Assembly: GCA_917880885.1 (NCBI GenBank)
Contig: OU862933.1
Span: forward strand, 11,080,679 to 11,144,678
Length of the DNA stretch: 64,000 nucleotides
Direction: 5' to 3'
Source of the DNA: Limnephilus marmoratus
Lineage: Eukaryota; Arthropoda; Insecta; Trichoptera; Limnephilidae
Shown: in pieces, positions 43,601 through 52,936 of the stretch
Layout of the letters: the number at the start of each line of letters is the position of its first letter
How positions within the stretch are numbered: the first letter of the stretch is position 1
The notes under the pieces: generated by a model
Seen by the model: the letters and a program-made list of their open reading frames with translations, nothing else
What the model was told of the DNA's origin: nothing
Databases searched by the model: none
Program-made: the position numbers and the translations under genes

Positions 43601-46600
43601 AATGTACGACTACCACAACACGGGCTTAGCCTAGTGTGGTAGCAAAAAAAAACCCAAATATCTGTTACTAATAAAAAATATATGAAATAAAAAAAAAAAA
43701 AAAAAATTATGAAAATGATGCAGTGGAAGTCGGGAAGCCTCATTGAAGATGTTTCCAGTACAAAAAAGAAAACCCTGAAGGAGCTTGACCAACATTACGT
43801 ATTTTTGATCCAAGCAAGTGACCAAGTTTTACTCAAATTTTATACTTTTAATTTATCCAATAATTGCAAATTTCCCACAAAATTAAGTGCCGTCATTTTA
43901 ATTAAAGGAAATTAACCCTTTTTTCCACGATAAAAATTAAAAACATGTTCCAAAATAAATATTTTCTTCATCAAGGTATCGCCATTTTTCTTCCAACACA
44001 CATTGTTTTTGTTTTGTTTTCATCACTCCCTCCTATTGTACCTAATGATTAATACCCATTCCATGTTTATGTCAATCCAGGAAATATTTCATAAATACTT
44101 TTTATAGCTTATGTAAATGCACAGTATCAGTAGGTACTGTTTATATCATTAATTCAATTTAACTTATCATTATTTACTGTATTTTTTACTTAACCATTTC
44201 CTCGCTTATACATGGTGTTAAGGAACGTACTTGACTTACTTTAACCAGTGATTCCTGACATTATTTGTAGTAAAAAATGTAAATGAAATTTTGGTCTCCG
44301 GTGACATTTTTGATTTTTTTTCCACAAAATAATAAAAAAACGGTAGGTGTTGGACAGTTGGAGGAGGAGTTAGGGGTTGGTCGGTTACTCGGCAGAGTGA
44401 CCAGTGACGACATGCGGAAGAAAAAAAAATTGTTTGATTTGAAGAAAAAAAATGTTGAAAAAAAAAACATCTAAAAAGTCACCGGAGATTAAAATCCATT
44501 TTATACTCCAAATAATGCCAGGAATCACTGGTTAAAGTATGTCAAGTACGTCCCTTAACACCCTGTATAGTTAAGTAACCATTCTACATATGATGTCGAT
44601 ATTTTTAATGTAACAAATTCTACGTTTTAAAAAATATTTAAAAAAATTTTTTACGTCAGTTCTAATAATTTCAGTCTATTATTGTTATCATTTTATTTTC
44701 TTCTAATTAATAAAATTGAAAACCACTGTAATGTAAGAAATTATTTTTACTAACCTATTGTTTATTACTAACCCCTGGGTGAAAAAATTATGTAGCAAAT
44801 TAAAAACCCCATGGGCGTAAAAAAGAGTAAATAAATAAAAATACATATATTTATGTTTTTTACTATATTGTCTTAATTTTTGAATGTCATTAGTCATTAT
44901 TTCATCGGTCAAATTTGAATGTATTAACACTGTTTATAACGCAATAAAAAAAAATAAAAAAAATCGCTTGTATTCGTTGTATCCTGGCGAAGAAACGTTG
45001 GGTTTTTAAACACACAATATAACACTTACGAATGCTTCTGCCGCTTCGTTTTCTTGTTTTGCTTGATCATAAACAAGAAGCAAGGCTTGGTATTTCTTTT
45101 CCAATTTCGCGGGATCAATATCAATTGGATTAGGTATTTGTATTATCTGTAAGAAAAGGAAATACAAATGGAATGAACTTGAAACAACTGCTAATCATGA
45201 TATCAATACCTTAAAAGAATGGTTCGGCAAAAATTTATTAATATTAAACATTGAAAAACCTATTATATACTTTTTAGTATAAATAACAAAAAAATACCTC
45301 CTATCGCCTTAAATATTAAAATTCATTCGAAAAAATGCGCCACTAAAATATTAACATGCCAAAATAATGATTGTCTATGCATAGCAAATAAAAAAGAAAT
45401 AAAATATTTGGGGTAATAATAGATAATAACCTTAAGTGGAAGACTCAAATTACCAATATTATAAATCGATTAAGAAAACTCGTATACATATTTATTAATT
45501 TAAGAAATATACTTAACTTAAAAATTCTTAAAAATATATACTACGCACTAGCCCATTCAATAATACAATACGGTATCGTTGCGTGGGGAGGTGCTTACAA
45601 AACCTCAATTTTGCCACTGGAAATTACTCAAAGACTAATAATCTAATAATAACTAGGAAACCATCAGATTATTCAACCTCTCAACTTTTTCAAGACTTTC
45701 AAGTCCCACCTCTAAAAATACACATATAAAAAATACGCTGCTTCAAATACACAAAGACTCTTCTAAGAAGTCGCACCACGCCATGGCACGCGTAGAGAGC
45801 AATAGGCAAAACACAGTGGGTCGCTTAAGTACGCCATTAATGCATACCAGTTTTGCACAACACTTCTACACATACAATGGAGTGATGTGGTTTAATCAAT
45901 TGGCAATGGAACTGAGGTTGGAACCTGACTATAATAAATTCAAAAATAGACTACACAATGTTATCTTAAATAGTTTGGCTACCTAGAGTCGCATTGGCAA
46001 TTGATTAAAAATACTTACTTGACAGTTTCTTTTTTTATAATTTATTTTTATTTTAAATATATAAATATTATTATTTTTTATCTATGCACGTATATATTTG
46101 TGTTATAATTTTTAATTTTTATTTTTAATAAACTTCTCTTATGTTCTGCCTTTACACACGAGTAATTTCACTCTCGTAAAGGTTATATATTGTATACATA
46201 TATGTGTTTTTACAGTTTTTTAATCAATGTTGCATGTGTAATTCATGGTTATGTTACATATGTATGTATACAAAAACTAATAAAAAAAAAATTTAAAAAA
46301 CTGGCAGTGTACATATATTCAAAAATATGCATTATTCATTCTTCATCGTAACAAACAAAAATATTTTTTTATTTATTTTATTTTATTTTTTTTTTACATT
46401 AACTCCACACAGGAGGCCCTGAGGAAAATAATTTCCCTCAGGGCCTATGTCATCTGGGATGCTGTGTGGAGGGTCTTTTTGAGGAGAGGAAGGAATGAAC
46501 ATTGATCTTGAAGAGACCCATGTTGTAGGAAGGAGGAAACACAGAGGCCGGCAAATCATTCCACAGCCGAGCTGTTGAACACAAGAACGAGTCGAAGAAA

Positions 46601-49600
46601 CGACCCGTTCTCATGTGACAAATGTCAACCGTGTACAAATGTTGGGCACGCGTTTGGCGTGTTTCCCGACTATGCACCGGTGCCGAAGGGATCAATGATG
46701 CTAGTTCCTCGGAGCATCTTCCATTGTAATACCGGTAGAACAAGGATAGCATTCCCACCCGACGCCTGTGCTCTAAAGATTGCAATCCGTCTGTTAAGAT
46801 GGGAGAATCTATCAAACGGACCGCCCGTTTCTGCACAGAGTCGAGGGTATTTTTCAGGTATTTTGGAGCTCCAGACCAGAGATGGCTGCCAAATTCAACC
46901 GTGGGGCGTACTTGTGATTTGTACAAGGTTAGCAGTTGTGTACTATTAAAGTATCTGCGGGCCCTGTACAGTACGCCCAGTTTTTGGGAGGCTAGCTTTA
47001 CTCTGGCTTCAATGGAGCCCCCATACCTGAGCTGGTCACTTAGGGTTACACCAAGCATATCAATGGAGGGCCTGTTCGGAAGATTGCTTCCGTTGAAAGA
47101 GACTAGATTTTCATTTCGATCCCTTTTGGACGTAATCAGACAAGATTGGGTCTTTGAAACATTAAATTCAACGAGATTATTTTTAGATCTTGAGTTAAAA
47201 GACCGAACCTTTTTCTTTTTAAAATACTCGTTCATCTTCCTACATAAAATGGTGTTCCTCAATGTAAGAATAGATTTTTCTTCGTTGAGTGCCTTATACT
47301 TATCAAGATATTCATCGCGATCGAATACACTAAGTACGACTGATACTTCTTCAGGCTCTGAAAAATAAAAGATTATTTAAAAAAAAATTGTACGTTGGTG
47401 GTGTTGTTTTATTTTGTCTAGTAAGCAAACTTTTTGAAACTGTGAACTGGTCAACCCAAAATATACCTTCTTCACCCTCCTCAGATTCACTGGCTTCTTC
47501 TTCAGCTTCTGGTTCAGCGAATTGCGCCAGAATCCGTCTCTGTATTTCTTTCTTTTTTTTTTCATCGGTTGGACCACCTTCTTCGGCTTCCTCCTATATT
47601 ATTAAAAAAAATTTAAACAGAGTGCAAAAATTTTATCCCGATAGAAGTATCTAATTGTTTAAGATTTCTTTAAAGCACTAACCTCTTCAGAACCTTCTTG
47701 TTCGAGTTCATACTCTTCTTCTAATTCGATTTCTCCTATAAACAAAGAAATTAAATGTAATCTTTTGATGTAAAATTGTGTTAAAAAAATGTATTATCAA
47801 TACAGAGTGCAGTTTAGTAAAGAAATTCAAGGGAACTAAACACATCTCATTTTGACATTCTGAAGCTTCCAAAAACGTGATTCAGAGCCACAAAGGTCAA
47901 AGATAATTTCAATTCTATTTTCCGTAGATAAAGGTACAAAATCAAATTATTACCTTCTTCTTCTATCGTATCTTCCGTTTCTTCAATTATTTCAGTTTTT
48001 TCTGTTTCTCCGACTTTGATAGGTTCCTTTGCTGTTTCTGATAATTGTAATGACATATTTATAAGTAAGTGAGTATGAGTTTTATAAAAAAAAAATATAT
48101 AAAACGAATTTCTGTTATGGCCGTTGACATTATTGTGAAGAGGGTGAGGAAACGCTTACTCGTCTAGGGTACTAACGTTCCGCCTTGGTGGGAAGTAGGC
48201 TCGTTTATTTATAGGAGAACCACGTTTTGGGACCAGGAGACATCGCCAAACACCCGTTGATAATCCAGGTAACTTTATTGAAGAAACTCATAGACATATG
48301 AAAATTAATAGACCAGAACATAAAGGTGAGGGGAAGAAACCAACTACAGCGGGGCGCAGAGCGGGAAGATGAATTTGGTGATATGTGATTCGTCAATAAC
48401 TCAATCTGAGAGTATATGGGCATCTCGCTTTATAATATCACCATTTAGTTCTTAAAAGTAAACTCTGCTCTTTAATGAATAGACCTTTTTACATGGGAGC
48501 GCGAATTGCTCGCCGCGAAATGAACAAATTTACAAATTCCAAATACAGCAAAGTAAAGTTCGCCTATTTTCATAGTCCAATATTTTGTTGACGTATTTAT
48601 TTAAGACACTTTTACAAATGTTTCATAATTTACTTACCCCACAAAACAGCGACGAGCACACGCCATGTGTCTCGAGTGATAGTGTGTGTTACAAAAACGA
48701 CCGTATTATGTGATCTGAATAAGCTTATAATAAAGTAAAAAAATGCTTTCCTGTGGAATGTAATACGACAATTGGGTTTATTCTCTTTTTCACTTCTATT
48801 TTTACACGTTTTTAAAACACAAGCCACTATTTTTGCCGTGTTATTTCGTAAAATGCACCGATGAGTGCTCGACGCTGGCTCGCAGAAGAATGATGACATC
48901 ACATTTTTTAGATTCACGCGAAGCCATACTCGATTCCAGCCGGATCCAATGGAACCGGTATGGGGAGGGGGAAATAATACGCTTTTATCGCTTAGGGCAG
49001 GTCTATTAATATTCATATGTCTATGAAGAAACTGGACTAAGTCAGGGGAATAAGGTGAAACATGGGTGATCAGGACAATGGGTCTAAGGTCATCCGATCA
49101 TGGAGAAACTGAAAAAAAAACCAGTTGGCGACTCGATCGCTATCCACAGGAAAGGAACTTGTAAATTTCATTGGCGGTCCGCACACTGGCAACTTGTCAA
49201 AGACCAGTTGTCGCCGCGGCCGTCGCGTTTCAGTTGCCGTGTTAACATGTTGCCATGGTAGCAGTTCACTGGCTCGCGGCTGTCAATTTTTATAGTAATT
49301 TACGGTAGGTATGTCAGATCAGAAAAATATCGATTTTGTTCAGGATGTTGATAAATTGAGTTGTACCGTGAAGTGAGTTGCCAACCAGTTTTCGGTTTCT
49401 CCATACAGATCATTAGTGTAAACAACATTGATTAAATTATTAACTGACGGTTTAGTAAAAAATGTATATGTCCATTGTTGGAATATTTGATACCCTTTGC
49501 TGGCAACACTGATAGTTCCGTTTCAGTACCTATTCTTTTGTTTTTTCTTCTGTTTGAAATTGAGTTAACTTGAGTATTGTTTACCTGACAATAAAATATA

Positions 49601-52559
49601 TCTGTACCTTGCAATTGAGCTTCTTTAAATACAAAACAACACCCACCTCAATGATAAGACGGAACGTTCGTGTTGTCGAAGTTCGATACACGGATAATAC
49701 GGAATATTCCTATTTTAATAATAGATAATCAATATGACATTTGACGGAAGTACCAACCTTACAAAATAAATTGTCGTCAAAATAAAAACAAAAAAGTACC
49801 CACTTCGAATTATTATTACTACAATGAGTTGCGGTTAATGCCACGAAAGCTGCATGTCATCATCATTTAGGTATACATCCCTGGTTTTTAATGGTTTGTT
49901 TGGCAAGCAGGGTTTGTCTAACGGGTATGTGTAATTATTCTAATTTCTAATACCTATCTTTCCACGTTCTTCTGTTATAGGTAAATACAGGTACAAACTT
50001 GCCAATAATGCATTCACTTCATAACATGAATAAATTATTGGGTTAATATGCATTTAATCCACCTCACGGATAATACGGAACGTTCGTGTTGTCGAAGTTT
50101 GATGCACGGATAATACGGAATATTCCTTTTTTAACTGACAGACAATTAAATATGACATTTTTCGGAAGTACCAATCTTATTTTTTTTTTACATGAGCTCT
50201 ACACAGGAGGCCCAGAGGAAAATAATTGTTTTGGGGATGCTGTGTGGAGGGTTTTTTTAAAGGAAAGAAAGGAGAGGAGAGTTCAGGGAAGGAAAAGGGT
50301 TTAAGGGGTGGGTAGGAATATGGGGTTCAGTGTGTCCAGGCCATCCGCCTCCAAGACCTAGACAAACCTCACCCCATGGACCCGGGCACCCCTGCTAAAT
50401 CACCAAACGTAGCGAACCATTTGGGGTGACCTGTGGCAGAGGTGTTGGTTATCCAATAAAGGTTCCCGTGGCGGCGGTACCCATTCCCGCCTCCCAAATA
50501 AAATAAGTTCTCTAAAATAAACTCGCATGTCATCATAATTTTAAAAATCATCCCAGGTTTTGAATGGTATGTTTGGGAAAGCAGGGTTTGTCTAGCGGAT
50601 TTGTGTAATTATTCTAATATATTTCTTTCCAAGTTCTGCTGTTACAGGTACAAACTTGTCAATAATGCAATCACTTTGTTTTATATCGCAATCATATTTT
50701 TCCTATGATTGGCAGCATTGATTGATTGTCTATGAAATGTCAAATAAAAATAGTAAATATAAAATGGCGTTACCGCGTAATTGTGGGGTGATAATGCAAA
50801 ACTGACTATTTCCAAAATGGGCTAAATTGAGTTATATATGCAGTCAGACAAAATCGAGGCCAAGGAATCGAATGGCATCATTATTTTTATGATAAAATGA
50901 CGAGATCCTCCTCATTTTTCAATTTGAAAAACCCCTTTTTCTGCATAACTGACTATTTCCAGCTAAAAATTAGGTACCTTTTTCTGCAAAAGTGACTAAT
51001 TCCATGTTTATGGCAAATTTGACTATTTCCAATACAAATATTATAGAGCGGCAACATTTTTTTCTGCAAAACGTACTATTTTTTATGATTGTTATAACCT
51101 CAAAATCATTTGACAGCTGCAAGTTGTATTGGTCGTTTTGTATTGTTTTTTGATAAAATACTTAAGTAAAATAAATTTGCTAAGTGAGAAGGACATTGAA
51201 GATATTATTTGTAATAATAGATAACGATTATTTGTTAATTTGACATTCGATTTGTTTAAAATTTCGACTTTCCGAAAGGGAAAAATCACTGTGGGTGGGT
51301 GTTTCCTCAACATAATACAATGCAACGCCTAAATTTGTGGGGGTGACGAGAAAAACAAAATGTTTTATATAATATTTGCATTGCTGAGCAACCGGCAACT
51401 AATCATATGAAACCTGCAAAGCGAGAAGACGTGATAAAATTAATTAAATTTTTATTACACAGACGATGCTAAAAGTTTTTACAACGAAGTTGTTAAGAAA
51501 ATATTCAGTATAATGAAGCCTTAGACCATGAGACATGATATGATTTGAGATTTTCACGGCCAAAAGCATTTTCGTATTTGGTTTTTGGGATATTATGACG
51601 AGTAGGGCTTCCTCCTTCTGCAGTTAACGTTACGGACAGCCTTACAGTGTCCATCATCTGGGCAGATGTGCCATATCTTGAAAATCCAATACCTATTTTG
51701 TGTTTCTTACTTTTCTTATATACTTGTTCCATAGAATGTCTTGTTTTTATTATTTTACTTTAAATAAATCAAAAATGTTCATTCGTCCATACACATTGTT
51801 TTACTTCAAAACGCACTATTTGCAGGAAATAGTCAAGTATGGAAAAAAATAATTTTCAAATATTAATTTAAAATATTACTTATCGACCGCCGAATCTATA
51901 AATCACAGAAATGGTTTGAAATATTTTTAGTTATTATTTAAAAAAAAAATAATCAGAGAATTATGCTTGTGAGAGTCGGTGCAGTTTTTTGCCTATCCTG
52001 AAAAGTTGAGTTTTTGGAAATAGTCAGTTTTGCATTATCACCCCACAATTGAACTAATTTAAACAAAATTAAAATGTTAAATGCATATGTATGGCATGTT
52101 TTTTGTCTCCCCCGACATAAATACTCACTTTTCGTTATAATAAAGTTAAATTTAACTGTTTGGATAAAAAATATTCCGTATTTACGAGTAAGCGGTTCAA
52201 TGCAAAAATAATATAAAAAATGGCGTAGCGAATTCGTAAGTGAATAATTTTAACAAAATTAAAATGTAACATGCATATTTTTCTATGTTTTTCGTCTCCC
52301 TGGACAAAAATACTCAATTTTCCTGGTAATAAAGCTGAATTTAACTGTTTGAATAAGAAATATTCCGTATTAACCGATAAGCTGAGTAAGACATATAGAA
52401 TGATGGTTTTAATAATATATCATAATGCATACCTTCTTTAACCTCTGCATGTTCTTCTACTATCTCTTCTACTCCTTCCTCTTTAACTATTTCTACTTCT
52501 TCTCTGACTACTTCTGCTGCTTCCTGAGGAACATCTTCCGTCTTTTCTTCTTCACTCAT
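34481..52559 (-). CDS. CCDC96: CCDC96/CFAP184-like ciliary coiled-coil protein
   Basis: Exons (- strand order): first exon 52433-52559 or 47954-48056, then 47683-47735, 47467-47593, 47209-47357, 45030-45146, 40211-40357, 37675-37876, 36844-36992, 36554-36685 and 34481-34654. Every junction keeps phase, giving about 458 or 450 residues. The N-terminus is strongly acidic (runs of E). The C-terminal half is continuous coiled coil and contains RLSEGLQVKDYEKMAEDNEN, close to the 'EGL..iDFEqLkiENq' signature of the CCDC96/CCDC113 domain (DUF4201). An acidic N-terminus plus that domain fits CCDC96 better than CCDC113. In ciliates and vertebrates CCDC96 pairs with CCDC113 on axonemal doublets between radial spoke 3 and the nexin-dynein complex; a role in sperm or chordotonal cilia is inferred. 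Stop TAA at 34481-34483. Confidence 0.72.
35109..35153 (-). ncRNA. Hammerhead ribozyme motif, left arm of the Penelope-like element
   Basis: Exact inverse of the motif at 36058-36102: stem I AAAACC/GGTTTT, core CTGAGGA, stem II GTCAGC-TTT-GCTGAC, GAAA, short stem III AC-AT-GT, cleavage-site C. One extra A sits between the CTGAGGA core and stem II. Confidence 0.6.
35240..35940 (+). pseudogene. Penelope-like GIY-YIG C-terminal coding fragment, SINE-interrupted
   Basis: 35240-35447 encodes RIKEHMKALNNNSFSEFANH, LIETSHTFNFNSGIELIHCN and LEILEIRKSVNANLNI. After the SINE, 35874-35940 continues INNQKLFLNDPLLNLFPF then stop. The R..EH...(F/Y)..HL...H.. pattern followed by L..LE.. is that of Penelope-type endonuclease tails. 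The RT domain is absent. Confidence 0.62.
35448..35873 (-). mobile_element. tRNA-derived SINE, copy 2 (inside the Penelope-like element)
   Basis: Same head, body and tail as the copy at 4997-5436, nearly identical, without the extra ttttaaatatta. The tRNA-like head is at about 35808-35870 on the - strand. T run 35448-35468. Confidence 0.87.
36058..36102 (+). ncRNA. Hammerhead ribozyme motif, right arm of the Penelope-like element
   Basis: Order on +: AAAACC, CTGAGGA, A, GTCAGC-TTT-GCTGAC, GAAA, CATGTC, GGTTTT. Stem I 6 bp, stem II 6 bp, minimal stem III (A-T, C-G closing AT), H17 = C at 36096. Core residues C3 U4 G5 A6, G8 A9, G12 A13 A14 are all present. Penelope-like elements are known to carry hammerheads of this minimal stem-III type. 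The extra A before stem II may weaken it. Confidence 0.65.
36554..36685 (-). CDS. CCDC96: CCDC96-like exon 9
   Basis: Acceptor ttttag, donor gtt|gtaaga; 132 nt in phase 0. Encodes ARAEFGIKKDKLKVVQAKLL to FKKTAKV. Without splicing the frame would stop five codons later at 36536, giving a shorter alternative C-terminus. Confidence 0.7.
36844..36992 (-). CDS. CCDC96: CCDC96-like exon 8
   Basis: Acceptor gcttgcag, donor aat|gtgaat (weaker); 149 nt. Encodes EKEVDLRKQRNRCSHYHEMI and coiled coil. Confidence 0.72.
37095..37330 (+). mobile_element. tRNA-derived SINE-like sequence, second family
   Basis: A tRNA-like head at 37105-37180: an A-box-like gagtggctgagttaaca and a B-box-like tattcgaatcc, spaced widely as in tRNA-Ser types with a long variable arm. 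It is followed by gcttactgtggtggtagtaa, which recurs inverted near 21300. No acceptor stem pairs well. Confidence 0.5.
37675..37876 (-). CDS. CCDC96: CCDC96-like exon 7 (family signature)
   Basis: Acceptor attttag, donor gaag|gtgagg; 202 nt, ending in phase 1. Carries the DUF4201-like signature RLSEGLQVKDYEKMAEDNEN. Confidence 0.8.
38225..38750. repeat. Tandem pair of hammerhead-bearing repeat units, about 260 bp each
   Basis: The blocks 38312-38485 and 38559-38747 are nearly identical (cagtggttttacacaaagta, gaagccacaaagtg, ctaaatgaagcataatatgg, gcttgcattgataagctttcg). Each is preceded by an inverted pair of hammerhead-derived halves (38233-38285 on -, 38290-38332 on +; 38497-38533 on -, 38540-38575 on +). 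Related sequence occurs at 28721-28830 and weakly at 55755-55795. They look like Penelope-type terminal repeats without an internal coding region. Confidence 0.7.
38241..38283 (-). ncRNA. Complete hammerhead ribozyme motif
   Basis: Order on -: stem I TTATC, core CTGATGA, stem II AGAAAC-CCTT-GTTTTT (6 bp with one G-U), GAAA, CATGTC with minimal stem III (A-T and C-G closing AT), stem I partner GATAA. All canonical core positions match, including N7 = U and cleavage after GUC (C at 38246). This is the best-conserved hammerhead in the window. Confidence 0.75.
39398..40077 (+). repeat. Minisatellite with short (63 bp) and long (76 bp) units
   Basis: The core unit is ctttttctgcataagttcga, then taaatctaatgaaatgccac, then acaaagtcgtcctgcgtc. 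Long units add a 13-bp aagagcttgcgtc. The order is L-S-L-S-L-L-S-L-S and a partial unit. It lies in the intron between CCDC96-like exons 6 and 7. Apparent proteins are by-products of the repeat. Confidence 0.93.
40211..40357 (-). CDS. CCDC96: CCDC96-like exon 6
   Basis: Acceptor ctgttttag, donor gag|gtaaga; 147 nt in phase 0. Encodes LRLDLEETLKERKFETENIT to TSGRRIPTE. Confidence 0.78.
40476..43706 (+). mobile_element. Jockey-like LINE, nearly intact, 5'-truncated
   Basis: Antisense to the host gene, in intron 5. It starts inside the endonuclease domain about 120 bp from exon 6, and ends in an A run (43688-43706). Just before the end, a 3' stem-loop has arms ctaccaca/tgtggtag (43609-43642). 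Only two coding lesions were seen, so it is relatively young. Confidence 0.87.
40486..43297 (+). pseudogene. LINE ORF2: endonuclease and reverse transcriptase
   Basis: The endonuclease has YLIGDLNINI and SCIDHVFV then ITDHYAIITS (about 40780-41030). RT blocks: LIPIFKAGD and NNYRPISLLSIISKVVEK (about 41875-41965), QYGFRKGRSTSDAIAAL, VFLDLAKAFDTV (about 42125-42160), CGVPQGSILGPILFLIYINS (about 42305), FADDTVLIF catalytic box (about 42403), KTQYMTF, YLGIIIDN. A shift in an A9 run near 41435 and a TAA at 42158-42160 break the frame. Confidence 0.88.
44211..44565. mobile_element. Mariner-like MITE with TA duplication
   Basis: The left end catggtgttaaggaacgtac and the inverted right end cagggtgttaagggacgtac continue as inverted repeats for about 55 bp (cttgac, actttaaccagtgattcc). 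TA flanks both sides (44209-44210, 44566-44567). Non-coding. In intron 5 of the CCDC96-like gene. Confidence 0.8.
45030..45146 (-). CDS. CCDC96: CCDC96-like exon 5
   Basis: Acceptor cttacag, donor ttc|gtaagt; 117 nt in phase 0. Encodes IPNPIDIDPAKLEKKYQALL and the start of the coiled coil. Confidence 0.75.
45155..46300 (+). pseudogene. Old LINE fragment, RT C-terminal part
   Basis: Reads KEWFGKNLLILNIEKP, then KEIKYLG-IIDNNLKWKT, YYALAHSIIQYGIVAWGG with stops, and a last open part SFAQHFYTYNGVMWFNQLAM. Same strand and type as the LINE at 40476 but far more decayed. Ends in A-rich DNA near 46270-46300. It begins about 9 bp upstream of the acceptor of exon 5. Confidence 0.75.
46386..47206 (-). 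pseudogene. 5'-truncated LINE (reference copy for the 3' tail)
   Basis: Open on the - strand from about 47206 to 46450: [80 protein letters not shown], then a 3' UTR with a stem-loop (aggccctgagg/cctcagggcct around aaattatttt) and an A-tail (T run 46386-46395). It abuts the donor of CCDC96-like exon 4 and continues that exon's frame. Confidence 0.85.
47209..47357 (-). CDS. CCDC96: CCDC96-like exon 4
   Basis: Acceptor tttttcag. Encodes SVFDRDEYLDKYKALNEEKS then RNTILCRKMNEYFKKKK. The best donor is aag|gttcgg, unusual at +4 to +6. A LINE begins immediately past it at about 47206 and the frame happens to stay open into the LINE. Phase 0 fits exon 5. Confidence 0.65.
47467..47593 (-). CDS. CCDC96: CCDC96-like exon 3
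   Basis: Acceptor aatatag, donor gaag|gtatat; 127 nt. Encodes an acidic and lysine-rich stretch with EIQRRILAQFAEPEAEEE. Confidence 0.7.
47683..47735 (-). CDS. CCDC96: CCDC96-like exon 2
   Basis: Acceptor tttatag, donor gag|gttagt; 53 nt. Encodes EIELEEEYELEQEGSEE and ends in phase 0. Confidence 0.65.
47954..48056 (-). CDS. CCDC96: CCDC96-like first exon, proximal form (1b)
   Basis: ATG at 48056 (MSLQLSETAKEPIKVGETEK) and a gaag|gtaata donor in phase 1. No acceptor AG lies just upstream, which argues for a first exon rather than an internal one. Like 1a it begins M-S and ends in an E/K-E-G acidic stretch. Confidence 0.65.
48060..49095. other. Region upstream of exon 1b, with an inverted repeat
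   Basis: catagacatatgaaaattaa with flanks (48290-48316) is inverted at about 48996-49022 (ttaatattcatatgtctatg), so a DNA element of about 730 bp is possible. It also holds the putative promoter of exon 1b, but I see no convincing TATA or initiator. No exon was recognised. Confidence 0.4.
49096..49411. mobile_element. MITE family A, complete copy
   Basis: The left end atggagaaactgaaaa, then ccagttggcgactcg. The right end is inverted: atggagaaaccgaaaac, then tggttggcaactc. 316 bp, non-coding. It is the reference for the split copy at 27142/34294. Confidence 0.75.
49655..50690 (+). repeat. Tandem duplication of about 400 bp, second unit filled by a retroposon
   Basis: Unit 1 (49663-50035) and unit 2 (50081-50680) share cggaacgttcgtgttgtcga, acggataatacggaatattc, gcagggtttgtcta and tacaggtacaaacttg. 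Unit 2 is enlarged by the LINE-tailed retroposon at 50180-50499. Confidence 0.75.
50180..50499 (-). mobile_element. LINE-tailed retroposon, copy 4
   Basis: T run 50180-50188, then catgagctctacacaggagg, an abbreviated tail, the body ggggtgggtaggaat, and a head ending cggcggtacccattcccgcc. Very similar to 53100-53389. Confidence 0.75.
50779..52050. mobile_element. DNA element with 39-bp TIRs and subterminal repeats
   Basis: Both ends carry GTGGGGTGATAATGCAAAAC then TGACTATTTCCAAAA as exact inverses (50779-50818; 52012-52050). AATT borders both ends and may be the duplication. The motif gcaaaa(c/g)tgactatttcc is repeated near the left end (about 50797, 50942, 50987, 51016, 51066) and inverted near the right (about 51810). 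No transposase. It contains a piece of foldback B (51530-51690). Confidence 0.78.
51530..51690. mobile_element. Foldback B fragment carrying the unfilled hAT target
   Basis: tgatttgagattttcacggc, cttcctccttctgcagttaa and acagtgtccatcatctgggc match both sides of the 27.4-34.0 kb hAT-type insertion. Only one CCATCATC is present (51656-51663). Confidence 0.65.
52063..52390 (+). repeat. Two-unit tandem repeat, period about 189 bp
   Basis: aacaaaattaaaatgt, atactca(c/a)ttttc, aatttaactgtttg and atattccgtatt recur at the same spacing in both units. It lies just downstream of exon 1a's donor. Confidence 0.75.
52433..52559 (-). CDS. CCDC96: CCDC96-like first exon, distal form (1a)
   Basis: Starts ATG at 52559 (MSEEEKTEDVPQEAAEVVRE) and ends at the gaag|gtatgc donor in phase 1. 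This is the same phase as exon 1b, so it can join exon 47683-47735. Acidic and Glu/Val-rich like the rest of the N-terminus. Confidence 0.6.
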
Positions 52560-52936
52560 TTGTATTATTTGACTGCCCTCTTTTATAACTCAATTAATAA
52601 AAGATCGTGGTTTCATTAGAAGGAATCACAGAAATGTTTAGCAGTTGTTTTGAATTTAACAAAAAAATACTTCTGACATTCAGATACAAAAATAATCGAT
52701 TAAAATGATGCTTTATGGTTGCTACGGTGATGTTTTGGAGGGGTTGTTAGACAAGGTTCGTAGAAAATACTTTTAACAAGGTTAGCTCAAGGCGGTGATT
52801 GGCTAATCATTAGTGACGTAGCTTGCAGTCCATGTCACACTGAAATGTTAGAATCAACTGCATTACAAGTGGCAATGTTTTACTTTTCGAGATTTCAAAA
52901 GCGGCCCGAACCTTGTTAAAGGCATTTCTACGAACC

